A stretch of 64,000 nucleotides of DNA from the NCBI RefSeq assembly GCF_900112425.1, contig NZ_FOLP01000006.1:186001-250000 (forward strand), given 5' to 3'. Source of the stretch: Variovorax sp. OK212 (lineage in GTDB: Bacteria; Pseudomonadota; Gammaproteobacteria; Burkholderiales; Burkholderiaceae_C). Position numbers and translations under genes: made by a program. The notes below the pieces were generated by a model. The model was not told the origin of the DNA. It saw only the letters and a program-made list of their open reading frames with translations, and did not search any database. Shown here in pieces: positions 34,871-42,958 of this stretch (positions within the stretch are counted from its first letter, which is position 1; the number at the start of each line of letters is the position of its first letter).

Positions 34871-35472
34871 AGACGCGAGAAGGTGCGCGCGTCGAAGGCT
34901 TCACACTGCTGGAGCTGATGGTGGTCGTGGCCATCGTGGCGGTGCTGGCCACCGTCGGCACGCCGGCCTTCAGGGACCTGCTGATCAACCAGCGGCTCTC
35001 TGCCGCCGCGCAGGCCTTCAACGCTGCCTTGAGTCTCGCGCGCATGGAGGCCATCCGGCGCTCGCAAAGCGTCAGCGTCACTGCGCTCGTGGGCCGCAGC
35101 TGGCTCGGTGGGTGGGCCGTGGTCGCCGCGCAGGCTGAATCGGAGAGCTCCGAGAAATCGGACAAATCGGACAAATCGGAGAACAGGGAAACATTGCGCC
35201 GTTTCGAGGCGCTGCCGGACGGCATCAGCGTCGACGCGTCGCTCGGCGACGGGTTCGCGCAAGGCGTGCGCTACGACAGCAACGGTTTCTCGCGCCGGGC
35301 CACGAGCGCCGGCTTCGGGGCGGGATGCCTCACGCTGAAGGCCGAAACGGGCCGCAGGGCATCGATCGTGATATCGGCATCGGGGCGGGCCAGGGTCTGC
35401 AACCCGGACCAGCGCGGCGACTGCGGCACGGGAGCGTGCGGCAGCGGCGGCAGGAAAAACCAGGACGGCTGA
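34867..35472 (+). CDS. fimT: GspH/FimT-family minor pseudopilin
   Basis: This 201-residue prepilin has the leader ending VEG and stem FTLLELMVVVAIVAVLATVG. The GspH/FimT signature LINQRLSAAAQAFNAALSLARMEAIRRSQSV follows. A low-complexity insert SEKSDKSDKSEN near residues 95-106 comes from a 9-base DNA tandem repeat. It closes the minor-pilin operon and converges with nrdR; the two stops are 4 bases apart. Confidence 0.88.
   Translation: MKTREGARVEGFTLLELMVVVAIVAVLATVGTPAFRDLLINQRLSAAAQAFNAALSLARMEAIRRSQSVSVTALVGRSWLGGWAVVAAQAESESSEKSDKSDKSENRETLRRFEALPDGISVDASLGDGFAQGVRYDSNGFSRRATSAGFGAGCLTLKAETGRRASIVISASGRARVCNPDQRGDCGTGACGSGGRKNQDG
35152..35178. repeat. Three 9-base tandem repeats inside fimT
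   Basis: Three copies of GAsAAATCG (s is G or C) lie in frame and encode repeated Lys-Ser-Asp/Glu in a loop of the minor pilin. The composition is AT-richer than the surrounding DNA. Copy-number change would keep the frame and alter a surface-exposed loop. Confidence 0.8.
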
Positions 35473-35478
35473 GCCGTC
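35464..35478. terminator. Hairpin spanning the convergent fimT and nrdR stops
   Basis: GACGGC-TGA-GCCGTC forms a perfect 6-base stem whose loop is the fimT stop codon, and whose right arm runs into the nrdR stop. It may serve as a shared 3' end, though there is no T-tract. Confidence 0.35.
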
Positions 35479-35920
35479 AGATGTCGCGCAGCAACTGCCT
35501 GAACTCGTCCACGTCCTCGAAGCTGCGGTACACCGAGGCAAAGCGCACGTAGGCGACCTTGTCGAGCTTCTTGAGTTCGCGCATCACGAGTTCGCCGACC
35601 TTGGTCGACTCTATTTCGCGCAGCCCGCTGGCCAGCAGCTTCTGCTCGATGCGCAGCAGGGCGTTGTCGATCTGCTCGATGCTCACCGGGCGCTTGCGCA
35701 GCGCCAGCATCATCGAGGCGCGCACCTTCGTCGAGTCGAAGTCGGCGCGGCTGCCGTCCTTCTTCACGACCACGGGAAAGTTGACGTCGGGCCGCTCGTA
35801 GGTGGTGAAGCGCTTGTCGCAGGCACCGCACTGGCGGCGCCTGCGAACGAAGTCGGCGTCTTCCGAAACGCGGGTCTCCACGACCTGCGTTTCAAGATGA
35901 CCGCAAAAAGGGCACTTCAT
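35477..35920 (-). CDS. nrdR: Transcriptional repressor NrdR
   Basis: This 147-residue repressor of ribonucleotide reductase genes has an N-terminal zinc ribbon (CPFCGH at residues 3-8 and CGACDKRF near 31) and an ATP-cone domain (VVVKKDGSRADFDSTKVRASMMLAL). It binds NrdR boxes in response to nucleotide levels. It lies 21 bases after glyA on the same strand, a pairing frequent in Burkholderiales. Confidence 0.97.
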   Translation of the reverse strand: MKCPFCGHLETQVVETRVSEDADFVRRRRQCGACDKRFTTYERPDVNFPVVVKKDGSRADFDSTKVRASMMLALRKRPVSIEQIDNALLRIEQKLLASGLREIESTKVGELVMRELKKLDKVAYVRFASVYRSFEDVDEFRQLLRDI

Positions 35921-35941
35921 GCGGCCAGCTTTTCCGGGCGA

Positions 35942-37186
35942 TCAGCGGTAGACAGGGAAGCGGCTCGTCAGGGCGTGGACCTTGGCGCGCACCGCGTCGA
36001 TGTTCGCCGCGTCGCGCGGGTTCTCGAGCACGTCGGCGATCAGGTTCGCGGTGATGCGGGCCTCTTCGTCCTTGAAGCCGCGCGTGGTCATGGCAGGGGT
36101 GCCGATGCGCACGCCGCTGGTGACCATCGGCTTTTCGGGGTCGTTGGGGATCGCGTTCTTGTTGATCGTCATGTGGGCGCTGCCCAGCACGGCTTCGGCT
36201 TCCTTGCCGGTGATGCCCTTCGAACGCAGGTCGACCAGCATCACGTGGCTTTCGGTGCGTCCGCTCACGATGCGCAGGCCGCGCTGGGTGAGCGTGTCGG
36301 CCACGATCTGGGCGTTCTTGACCACCTGTTGCTGGTAGGTCTTGAACTCGGGTGCCATGGCTTCCTTGAACGCGACGGCCTTGGCGGCGATCACGTGCAT
36401 CAGCGGGCCGCCTTGCAGGCCGGGGAAGATGGCGCTGTTGATCGCCTTCTCGTGCTGCGACTTCATCAGGATGATGCCGCCGCGCGGGCCGCGCAGGCTC
36501 TTGTGGGTGGTCGAGGTGACCACGTCGGCGAAGGGCACGGGGTTGGGGTACACGCCTGCGGCCACGAGGCCGGCGTAGTGGGCGATGTCGACCATGAAGA
36601 TCGCGCCGACGTCCTTGGCCACCTTGGCGAAGCGCTCGAAGTCGATGCGCAGCGAGTAGGCCGAGGCGCCCGCGATGATCAGCTTGGGCATGTGTTCATG
36701 CGCCTTGCGTTCCATGGCGTCGTAGTCGATGGCTTCGTTGGCGTCCAGGCCGTAGCTCACGACGTTGAACCACTTGCCGCTCATGTTCAGCGGCATGCCG
36801 TGGGTCAGGTGGCCGCCTTCGGCCAGGCTCATGCCCATGATGGTGTCGCCGGGCTTGAGGAACGCCAGCATCACGGCTTCGTTCGCCGAGGCGCCGCAAT
36901 GCGGCTGCACGTTGGCGGCGTCGGCACCGAAGATCTGCTTGATGCGGTCGATGGCCAGTTGCTCGGCCACGTCGACGTGCTCGCAGCCGCCGTAGTAGCG
37001 CTTGCCCGGGTAGCCTTCGGCGTACTTGTTGGTGAGCTGCGAGCCCTGGGCGGCCATAACGGCCGGCGAGGCGTAGTTCTCGCTGGCGATCAGCTCGATG
37101 TGGTGTTCCTGGCGTGCGTTTTCGGCTTGAATCGCAGCCCAGATTTCGGGATCGGTCTGTTCGACCAGGTTGTTGCGTTGGTACAT
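35942..37186 (-). CDS. glyA: Serine hydroxymethyltransferase
   Basis: This 414-residue PLP enzyme interconverts serine and glycine with tetrahydrofolate, supplying one-carbon units. The PLP lysine is K229 in TSTTHKSLRGPRGG. Other family signatures are ELIASENYASPAV, YAEGYPGKRYYGGCEHVD and MVDIAHYAGLVAAG. The chosen ATG gives the family start MYQRNNLVEQTDPEIW; the upstream open extension lies in the riboswitch. It is preceded by a ZTP riboswitch, so expression should rise when 10-formyl-tetrahydrofolate is short. Confidence 0.97.
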   Translation of the reverse strand: MYQRNNLVEQTDPEIWAAIQAENARQEHHIELIASENYASPAVMAAQGSQLTNKYAEGYPGKRYYGGCEHVDVAEQLAIDRIKQIFGADAANVQPHCGASANEAVMLAFLKPGDTIMGMSLAEGGHLTHGMPLNMSGKWFNVVSYGLDANEAIDYDAMERKAHEHMPKLIIAGASAYSLRIDFERFAKVAKDVGAIFMVDIAHYAGLVAAGVYPNPVPFADVVTSTTHKSLRGPRGGIILMKSQHEKAINSAIFPGLQGGPLMHVIAAKAVAFKEAMAPEFKTYQQQVVKNAQIVADTLTQRGLRIVSGRTESHVMLVDLRSKGITGKEAEAVLGSAHMTINKNAIPNDPEKPMVTSGVRIGTPAMTTRGFKDEEARITANLIADVLENPRDAANIDAVRAKVHALTSRFPVYR

Positions 37187-37230
37187 GGCAGTCCTTTGAA
37201 GACGAGGTCCTTGTTCTTCAACCAAACAAG

Positions 37231-37346
37231 GGCTGCCCAGGCGAACGGCTGAACGCCTGTTGTGGTCAGGCGGCACGCTTCCCAGTGGTATTCCACGTCA
37301 GCGCGGGGCACCGTTAGCGGGTGCTGCGCCTATCGCCAGTCGCGTA
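37231..37346 (-). ncRNA. ZTP riboswitch (pfl motif) in the glyA leader
   Basis: On the minus strand the leader contains GCGACTGGCG, then the paired segment GTGGAATACCAC-TGGGAAGCG, and at the 3' side GTTCGCCTGGGCA. These match the conserved elements of the ZTP/pfl riboswitch in order and spacing; the linker between the two halves forms its own stem (GCCTG...CAGGC). The element senses ZTP/ZMP, signals of folate shortage, and is known before glyA in beta-proteobacteria. It ends 44 bases before the ATG. A possible -10 box, TACACT, lies just upstream at 37354-37359 (minus strand). Confidence 0.85.
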
Positions 37347-37395
37347 CATGCGGAGTGTAGCTCACACCCGCCAGGAGCGTCCTCGCCCCGGGCGT

Positions 37396-38235
37396 TCAGG
37401 AGACGGAAGAAAGCAGGGCGACCTTGGCCGGCTCGCTGCCTTCTTCAGGCTTGGCCGGGGCCACCACGGGCAGCGGCTGGGCGCGCACGCCCGGCGGCGT
37501 GACCGTCGTGGACGGTGCGCGGCCGTTGGCCACTTGCTGCAGGCGCTCGTGCTCGGCCATCACCTTGCCAGCGTAGCCGCCGTCGTCCTCGAGGTTGGCC
37601 GCGCCGACGTAGTAGCGAAGGCCGCCTTCGAGCGAGCCGGCGCGGGCGATGCATTCCTGCAGCACCTTGACGCCCACGCGCATGTTGGTCACCGGGTCGA
37701 AGGCGGTGAGCGTGCCGCCCGCGCTTTCGTATTTGTCGCCGTGCACGCGGGTCATGACCTGCATCAGGCCCTGCGCGCCGACATGGCTCTGGGCGAACGG
37801 ATTGAAACTGGATTCCACGGCCATGATGGCGAGGATCAGCGTCGGATCGATCTTCGTGCGCTTGCCGATGCCATAGGCCTCGGCCACCAGCACGCTCAGC
37901 GGCTCGGCGGCCACGCGGTACTTCTTGCTCAGCCAGTACGCCACGGCGGCCTGCTGCTTGGGCAGGTCGGCGGGGCTCGCGGCCGTGGTGCGCTCGATGG
38001 CGGTCGGCTCCAGATCGGTGGCTTCAGGCGCAGGCTTGCGCGACTGCAGCCAGCCCATCAGTTGCTCCTCGCCGGTCTTGCGCAGGTCCGGGCGGGCCAC
38101 GAGGGCGAGTGCCGCGAACACGATGGCCAGGCCGACCAGTGCAAACCCGTTGTGGGTGATTTCAAAAAAGCCGTCTGCCACGTCGGACACGAAGGTCCTT
38201 AGCCCTCGGGCTGTGGCATCGAACGCCTTGTTCAT
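37396..38235 (-). CDS. Lytic transglycosylase (SLT domain), membrane-anchored
   Basis: This 279-residue protein has an AGGAAGAG ribosome site just before the ATG. One membrane helix lies at about residues 28-47. A soluble lysozyme-like SLT domain spans about 115-235, with the catalytic Glu in ILAIMAVESSFNPFAQSHVGAQGLMQVM. It cleaves peptidoglycan between MurNAc and GlcNAc with anhydro-MurNAc formation. The tail is Pro-rich. The promoter is probably the strong one at 38436-38463, giving a leader of about 195 bases. Confidence 0.9.
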   Translation of the reverse strand: MNKAFDATARGLRTFVSDVADGFFEITHNGFALVGLAIVFAALALVARPDLRKTGEEQLMGWLQSRKPAPEATDLEPTAIERTTAASPADLPKQQAAVAYWLSKKYRVAAEPLSVLVAEAYGIGKRTKIDPTLILAIMAVESSFNPFAQSHVGAQGLMQVMTRVHGDKYESAGGTLTAFDPVTNMRVGVKVLQECIARAGSLEGGLRYYVGAANLEDDGGYAGKVMAEHERLQQVANGRAPSTTVTPPGVRAQPLPVVAPAKPEEGSEPAKVALLSSVS

Positions 38236-38435
38236 CGCTCTTCCTTTCTGTGCGGCACCCGGCTCGCAGCGCCATGAAGGCGATGGGATGAAGGCAGCGG
38301 CGCTTGGATTGGTACGAATCAGGCTCCGCGCATGGAGTGAAGGGGGTTGGGAGCGCGGTGACCTGATCAAGCCGGTTGGGATTCGGCAGCGGATTCAGGG
38401 AGGCTCTGCCGCGTCGGGCGGTCAGAGCAGGGCGG

Positions 38436-38463
38436 ATTCTAGCGTGGGTTAATACTCGGTCAA
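38436..38463 (-). promoter_or_regulatory. Sigma-70 promoter for the lytic transglycosylase gene
   Basis: On the minus strand TTGACC and TAGAAT are separated by 16 bases, close to the sigma-70 consensus. Transcription would run leftward with a 5' leader of about 195 bases before the transglycosylase ATG. Its -35 box touches the adjacent palindrome. Confidence 0.65.
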
Positions 38464-38488
38464 GCATAATGAATTGATTCTTTATGCT
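38463..38488. promoter_or_regulatory. 26-base near-perfect palindrome, candidate operator
   Basis: The arms AGCATAATGAAT and ATTCTTTATGCT are complementary except at one position and are separated by TG. It is markedly AT-rich in a GC-rich genome. It abuts the -35 box of the leftward promoter and lies upstream of the rightward RNA and DUF748 gene, so a dimeric regulator bound here could act on both directions. Confidence 0.6.
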
Positions 38489-38592
38489 AATGAATGCTTA
38501 AAAACGTGACGGTTTCGAGGCGTTTCTGCTTACGGGAAATCCCTTTGTAAAACGCGTTTGCAATCCGAGGGTGCGCCGCCTAATCTGAACGG

Positions 38593-38614
38593 GCCTGAGG
38601 TTTCAGGCGTTTTT
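38593..38614 (+). terminator. Rho-independent terminator with no coding gene upstream
   Basis: GCCTGA-GGTT-TCAGGC is followed by GTTTTT. No rightward gene ends here, so it should end a short RNA that begins in the preceding AT-rich stretch (about 38500-38560). Confidence 0.65.
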
Positions 38615-38615
38615 C

Positions 38616-38803
38616 CGAGGTCCGGCAGTCCGAGGTGCAAGTCAAGGGCTCAGCGTCCGAGGATCCACGGTGGCAATCTCTTGCTGCCAGCACGGTGGGA
38701 ACCATCGACTTCCTGTCGCGCGAATCGATGGCATGGGTCTTATGCCCGCCATCAAGCCCGGCAACCCGACAGTCCGTCGTGTTGCCGGGCTTTCTTGCTT
38801 CTG
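38616..38803 (+). ncRNA. Candidate structured small RNA (or long structured leader of the DUF748 gene)
   Basis: The stretch can fold into successive local hairpins: GGCA...TGCC at about 38672, CCATCGA...TCGATGG at about 38702-38731, and a short GGG...CCC. It then ends in a 12-base perfect stem-loop terminator. It has no convincing reading frame. It may be an independent RNA, or an attenuator-like leader for the gene that starts 80 bases further. No known RNA family was recognised, and the 5' end is uncertain. Confidence 0.4.
38754..38803 (+). terminator. Strong hairpin terminator before the DUF748 gene
   Basis: AAGCCCGGCAAC and GTTGCCGGGCTT form a perfect 12-base stem; the 15-base loop contains a further CGAC/GTCG pairing. 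TCTTGCTTCT follows, a T-rich though interrupted tract. Confidence 0.65.
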
Positions 38804-38872
38804 GGCCCGATGAGATTTCCGGGGCCTTGGGAGCGGGTGGGATTGCGCACCTCTTTGCGGCACACTCCCGCG

Positions 38873-41800
38873 ATGGACTTCGCTTCGATCAAACAAAACA
38901 AATGGGTGCGGCGTGGGATCGTCGCGTTGCTGGTTCTGCTGGCGTTCTGGGTCATCGCCTGGCTGGCGGTGCCCCCGATCGCCAAGAGCCAGCTCCAGAA
39001 GATCGCCAGTGAAAAACTGGGCCGGCAAGTCACCGTCGGCAAGATCGATTTCAAGCCCTGGACGCTCGAGCTCACGCTGAACGACCTGCGCATCGCCACC
39101 GCCGACGGCAGCAAGCCGCAGGTGGCCATCGGCCGGATCTACGCCGACGCCGAACTGCAGTCGATCTTTCGCCTCGCTCCGGTGATCGACGCGGTCACGA
39201 TCGACGCGCCGGCCATCCTGCTCACGCACCTGGCGGACGGCAAATACGACATCGACGACATCCTGGCCAAGCTCTCGGCCGGCCCGCCGCCCGACCCGAA
39301 CGCCAAGCCCGCGCGCTTTGCCATCTACAACATCGCGATCAACGGTGGCTCGGTCGAGTTCGACGACCAGACCGTCAAGCGCAAGCACGAGTTGCGCGAC
39401 TTCGTGCTGAAGGTGCCGTTCCTGAGCAACCTCGACTCCAAGCGCGACATCAACACCGAGCCCAAGCTCGCGTTCGTGCTCAACGGCAGCCAGTTCGACT
39501 CGGCCGCCTTCACCACGCCTTTCGCCGAAAGCCGCAAGACCGACGCGCACGTGCAGTTCAAGGGGCTCGACCTGGTGCCGTACCTCGGCTACATCCCGGG
39601 CAGCGTGCCGGTGCGCGTGCAGGCCGGCAGCCTGGACGCCGACCTGAAGATCGGCTTCGAGCACGGCGCCACCGACGGCCTGAAGATCACGGGCACGGTC
39701 GAGGCGCACGGCACCAAGGTGGCCGACGCGCGCGGCCGCGACCTGCTGGCCTTCGAGTCGCTCAAGGTCGCGGTGGCCGATGTGCGCCCGCTTGAATCGG
39801 TGTTCCATTTGAGCGAAGTGGCGCTGGTCAATCCGCAACTGGCGGTGGCGCGCGATGCCGCCGGCCAGCTCAACCTGCTGGCGACCGATCCGGCCACGGG
39901 CGCGACCGAAAAGGCGGCGCCGCTGCCGGCGGCCGCCGCCAGCGCGCCGGCCGGCAAGCCGGCCGAAAAACCGGTGCTGAAGGTGCAGGTCGACAAGGTC
40001 GCGCTGAGCGGCGGGCGCATCGGCTGGCGTGACGAAACCGTCAGCCCGGCCGCGGCGGTCGCCCTGACCGAACTCGGCATCGACGTCACGGCCGTCACCT
40101 GGCCGATGGACAAGCCGGCCCAGTTCAGCGGCAGCACGGCCCTGGCCGGCGCGTCGCTCAAGTTCAAGGGCAGCGCCACCGACAAGGTGGCCGACGTGCA
40201 GACCGAGGTCGACGGCCTGCCGCTGTCGCTGGCCGCGCCGTACCTGGCGCAGAGCCTGGAGCCCACGCTGGACGGCAAGCTCAGCGGCCAGATCGACATC
40301 GCCTGGGCGCAGCCCGAGCTGAAGTTCAAGGCGCGCCGCCTGGCCGCCGACGGGCTCGCGCTGACCCAGGCCAAGACGGCGCTTGCCAGCGTCGGGCGCT
40401 TCGAGCTGGTCGATGCCAAGGTCGACATGACCCGGCACACGCTGAACATCGCCTCGTTCACCGCGACCAACCCCAAGGTGCGCGTGGAGCGCGACAACGA
40501 GAAGCGCTGGATGTTCGAGCGCTGGCTCAAGACGCCGGCCGGCGGCGGCACCAAGGAGGCCGATGCCAAGGTCGCCGCGCCCAAGCCCGCCGCCGCCGAA
40601 ACGCCGCAGCCCGGCGCCAACACCAAGCCGTGGGCGCTGACCATCGGCACGCTGGCCGTCGACAACGGGGCACTCTCGTATGCGGACAAGGCCGGTGCCA
40701 CGCCGGTGACCGTCGAAGTCACCGCCTTCAAGCTGCACGCCCAGAAGCTCGCGCCCGAGACCAACACCACGTCGCCGCTCGAAGTGTCCGGGCGCATCGG
40801 CTCCGGGCGTTCCGACCCGGGCCGCTTCGACTACAAGGGCAACATCGTGCTCAAGCCGCTAGCGGCCGAGGGCCGGCTCGAAGTGGCGTCGTTCCCGGCG
40901 CACGCCTTCAAGGCGTACTACGCCGATGCGCTCAACGTCGACATCCGCCGCGCCTTCGCGAGCTACCGCGGCACGGTGCGCTACGCGACCTCGCCGGCGG
41001 GCATGAGCATCAAGCTGGCCGGCGACACCGCGCTCGACGACTTCCGCGCCAACAGCGTCTCGCTGACCCAGTCGCCCGGCTTCGACCGCAACACCAACCA
41101 GCTGCTGAGCTGGAAGACGCTGAGCCTGCGCGGCCTGCAGGTCAGCATGGCGCCGAATGCGCCGCCGAACGTGGACGTGCGCGAAACCACGCTGACCGAC
41201 TTCTTCGCCCGCGTGATCGTCGACCCCACGGGCCGCCTCAACCTGCTGAGCCTCACCAAGAAGGGCGAGGCGGAAGCCAACGCCGCCGCGGCGGCAACGG
41301 CAGCCGCCGGCGAAGCCAGCACCCGCAAGGGCCCGGGCGGCACCACCACCACGACCCGCGGCGCGCCCGCCCGCACGACGGGCGGCGCGCCCGTGTCGGC
41401 CGAGGCCATGGTCGGCGGCACGCCCGAGCCGGCCAGGCCAGCGGCCGCGCCCGCAGCCACGGCGCAGGCGAGCGCGGACACCGGGCCCGCGCCGGTCATC
41501 AACTTCGGCCCGATGAGCCTGGTCAACGGCAAGATCGACTTCACCGACCTGTTCGTCAAGCCGAACTACTCGGCCGACCTCAGCGAGCTGACCGGCAAGC
41601 TGAGTTCCTTCTCGTCGAACCCGCCGAAGGGCGAGGGCGGCCGGCCGGCGCTGGCCGACCTCGAGCTGCGCGGCAAGGCGCAGCAGACCGCCGCGCTGGA
41701 AATCACCGGCAAGCTCAACCCGCTGGCCAAGCCGCTCGAGCTCGACATCACCGCCAAGATGCGCGACCTCGACCTGGCGCCGCTGTCGCCGTACGCGGTG

Positions 41801-42697
41801 CGCTATGCCGGCCACGGCATCGAGCGCGGCAAGATGAGCATGGACGTCAACTACAAGGTGGCGCCCGACGGGCAGCTCACGGCCACCAACAAGCTGGTGC
41901 TCAACCAGCTGCAATTCGGCGAAGAGGTGGCCGGTGCGCCCGCCAGCCTGCCGGTGAAGCTGGCCGTGGCGCTGCTGGCCGACCGCAACGGCGTGATCGA
42001 CGTCGACCTGCCGCTCAGCGGCTCGCTCAACGACCCGCAGTTCAGCGTCGGCCCGCTGATCTGGAAGGCCGTGGTCAACCTGATCGTGAAGGCCGTGACC
42101 GCGCCGTTCAGCCTGCTGACCGGCGGGCTCGGCGGCGGCAGCGGCGAGTCGAGCGCCATCACCTTCGAGCCGGGCGGCTCCGAGCTGAGCGCCAGCGCCA
42201 AGGAAAGCCTGGACAAGGTCGCCAAGGCGCTCACGGACCGGCCCACGCTGCAGATGACGGTGATCGGCACCTCCAACCTCGAGAAGGAGCGCGACGCCTA
42301 CCAGCGCCAGCGCGTGCGCCAGCTGACCTATGCCGAAAAGCGCCGCGTGGCGGTGCGTGGCGGCCAGACCGGCACCGATGTGCCCCCGGTCACCGACGCC
42401 GAATACCCCGACCTGCTGACCGCCGTCTACAAGCGCGCCGACATCACCAAGCCGCGCAACATGGTCGGCCTGGCGAAAGACCTGCCGCTCAAGGACATGG
42501 AGAACCTGCTGTTCGCCAGCGTGCCGGTCGACGAGGAATCGATGCGCCAGCTGGCGGTCGAGCGCGGCGCCGCGGTGCGCGACTACCTGCTCGCCAAGAA
42601 ACTGCCGAGCGAGCGCCTGTTCCTGGGCGCGGTTCGCACCAATGCCAGCGGCGCCGACTGGAAGCCGGGCGCGGAGCTGAGCCTCACGATGAAATAA
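38873..42697 (+). CDS. DUF748/AsmA-like envelope protein with C-terminal OmpA-like remnant
   Basis: This 1274-residue protein has one N-terminal membrane helix (GIVALLVLLAFWVIAWLAV) and a very long periplasmic part with repeated AsmA-like modules. Examples are GRQVTVGKIDFKPWTLELTLNDL and PVIDAVTIDAPAILL. A low-complexity Ala/Thr/Pro insert lies at about 800-875. A DUF748-type region follows, and a C-terminal OmpA-like segment (ITFEPGGSELSASAKESLDKVAKAL). AsmA-family proteins are linked to phospholipid transport across the periplasm. The start was chosen at the ATG before the membrane helix; upstream codons lack homology and overlap the terminator. Its exact role is unknown. Confidence 0.87.
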   Translation: MDFASIKQNKWVRRGIVALLVLLAFWVIAWLAVPPIAKSQLQKIASEKLGRQVTVGKIDFKPWTLELTLNDLRIATADGSKPQVAIGRIYADAELQSIFRLAPVIDAVTIDAPAILLTHLADGKYDIDDILAKLSAGPPPDPNAKPARFAIYNIAINGGSVEFDDQTVKRKHELRDFVLKVPFLSNLDSKRDINTEPKLAFVLNGSQFDSAAFTTPFAESRKTDAHVQFKGLDLVPYLGYIPGSVPVRVQAGSLDADLKIGFEHGATDGLKITGTVEAHGTKVADARGRDLLAFESLKVAVADVRPLESVFHLSEVALVNPQLAVARDAAGQLNLLATDPATGATEKAAPLPAAAASAPAGKPAEKPVLKVQVDKVALSGGRIGWRDETVSPAAAVALTELGIDVTAVTWPMDKPAQFSGSTALAGASLKFKGSATDKVADVQTEVDGLPLSLAAPYLAQSLEPTLDGKLSGQIDIAWAQPELKFKARRLAADGLALTQAKTALASVGRFELVDAKVDMTRHTLNIASFTATNPKVRVERDNEKRWMFERWLKTPAGGGTKEADAKVAAPKPAAAETPQPGANTKPWALTIGTLAVDNGALSYADKAGATPVTVEVTAFKLHAQKLAPETNTTSPLEVSGRIGSGRSDPGRFDYKGNIVLKPLAAEGRLEVASFPAHAFKAYYADALNVDIRRAFASYRGTVRYATSPAGMSIKLAGDTALDDFRANSVSLTQSPGFDRNTNQLLSWKTLSLRGLQVSMAPNAPPNVDVRETTLTDFFARVIVDPTGRLNLLSLTKKGEAEANAAAAATAAAGEASTRKGPGGTTTTTRGAPARTTGGAPVSAEAMVGGTPEPARPAAAPAATAQASADTGPAPVINFGPMSLVNGKIDFTDLFVKPNYSADLSELTGKLSSFSSNPPKGEGGRPALADLELRGKAQQTAALEITGKLNPLAKPLELDITAKMRDLDLAPLSPYAVRYAGHGIERGKMSMDVNYKVAPDGQLTATNKLVLNQLQFGEEVAGAPASLPVKLAVALLADRNGVIDVDLPLSGSLNDPQFSVGPLIWKAVVNLIVKAVTAPFSLLTGGLGGGSGESSAITFEPGGSELSASAKESLDKVAKALTDRPTLQMTVIGTSNLEKERDAYQRQRVRQLTYAEKRRVAVRGGQTGTDVPPVTDAEYPDLLTAVYKRADITKPRNMVGLAKDLPLKDMENLLFASVPVDEESMRQLAVERGAAVRDYLLAKKLPSERLFLGAVRTNASGADWKPGAELSLTMK

Positions 42698-42729
42698 GGC
42701 CGGCCTTTCGCGGCGCAGCCGACCCCCGC

Positions 42730-42775
42730 AGCCCGGCAATCCCCGTATGGAACTTTCGGGGGGCTTGGTTTTTTT
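42730..42775 (+). terminator. Rho-independent terminator after the DUF748 gene
   Basis: Nested pairings AGCC/GGCT and CCCCG/CGGGG enclose an 11-base loop and are followed by a run of seven T. It lies 33 bases after the stop codon. The next 180 bases up to the DUF349 start include an AT-rich TATATA patch that could be a promoter. Confidence 0.65.
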
Positions 42776-42903
42776 CTTCAGCTTGCTATATATGTAGTTC
42801 ATCCATTTCCCCAGCTTGCGTTTCCCGCATCCGCCGCCCGCATCCGCCACCGTTTAGGGCCGGATTTCAGCGGTCGGCCGCAAGTGGGTGAAAATGTCGA
42901 TGT

Positions 42904-42923
42904 GCGCCGGCCTTTGCCGGCGC
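42904..42923 (+). other. GC-rich perfect hairpin in the DUF349 leader
   Basis: GCGCCGGC-CTTT-GCCGGCGC is an 8-base perfect stem with a tetraloop, 36 bases before the chosen GTG. A CTTCGCTTTCTC tract follows. It could be an attenuator or a 5' mRNA stabiliser. Confidence 0.5.
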
Positions 42924-42958
42924 CTTCGCTTTCTCTACCAAGACAACGATTTCGCGCA

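Larger units (their letters stand above)
38236..38872. other. 637-base intergenic region rich in regulatory elements
   Basis: No protein-coding gene is supported here. From left to right it holds the leader of the transglycosylase mRNA (minus strand), a strong leftward promoter, a 26-base near-palindrome in an AT-rich patch, a first rightward terminator, a structured stretch of about 140 bases, a second long hairpin terminator, and about 80 bases before the DUF748 start. Confidence 0.8.
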
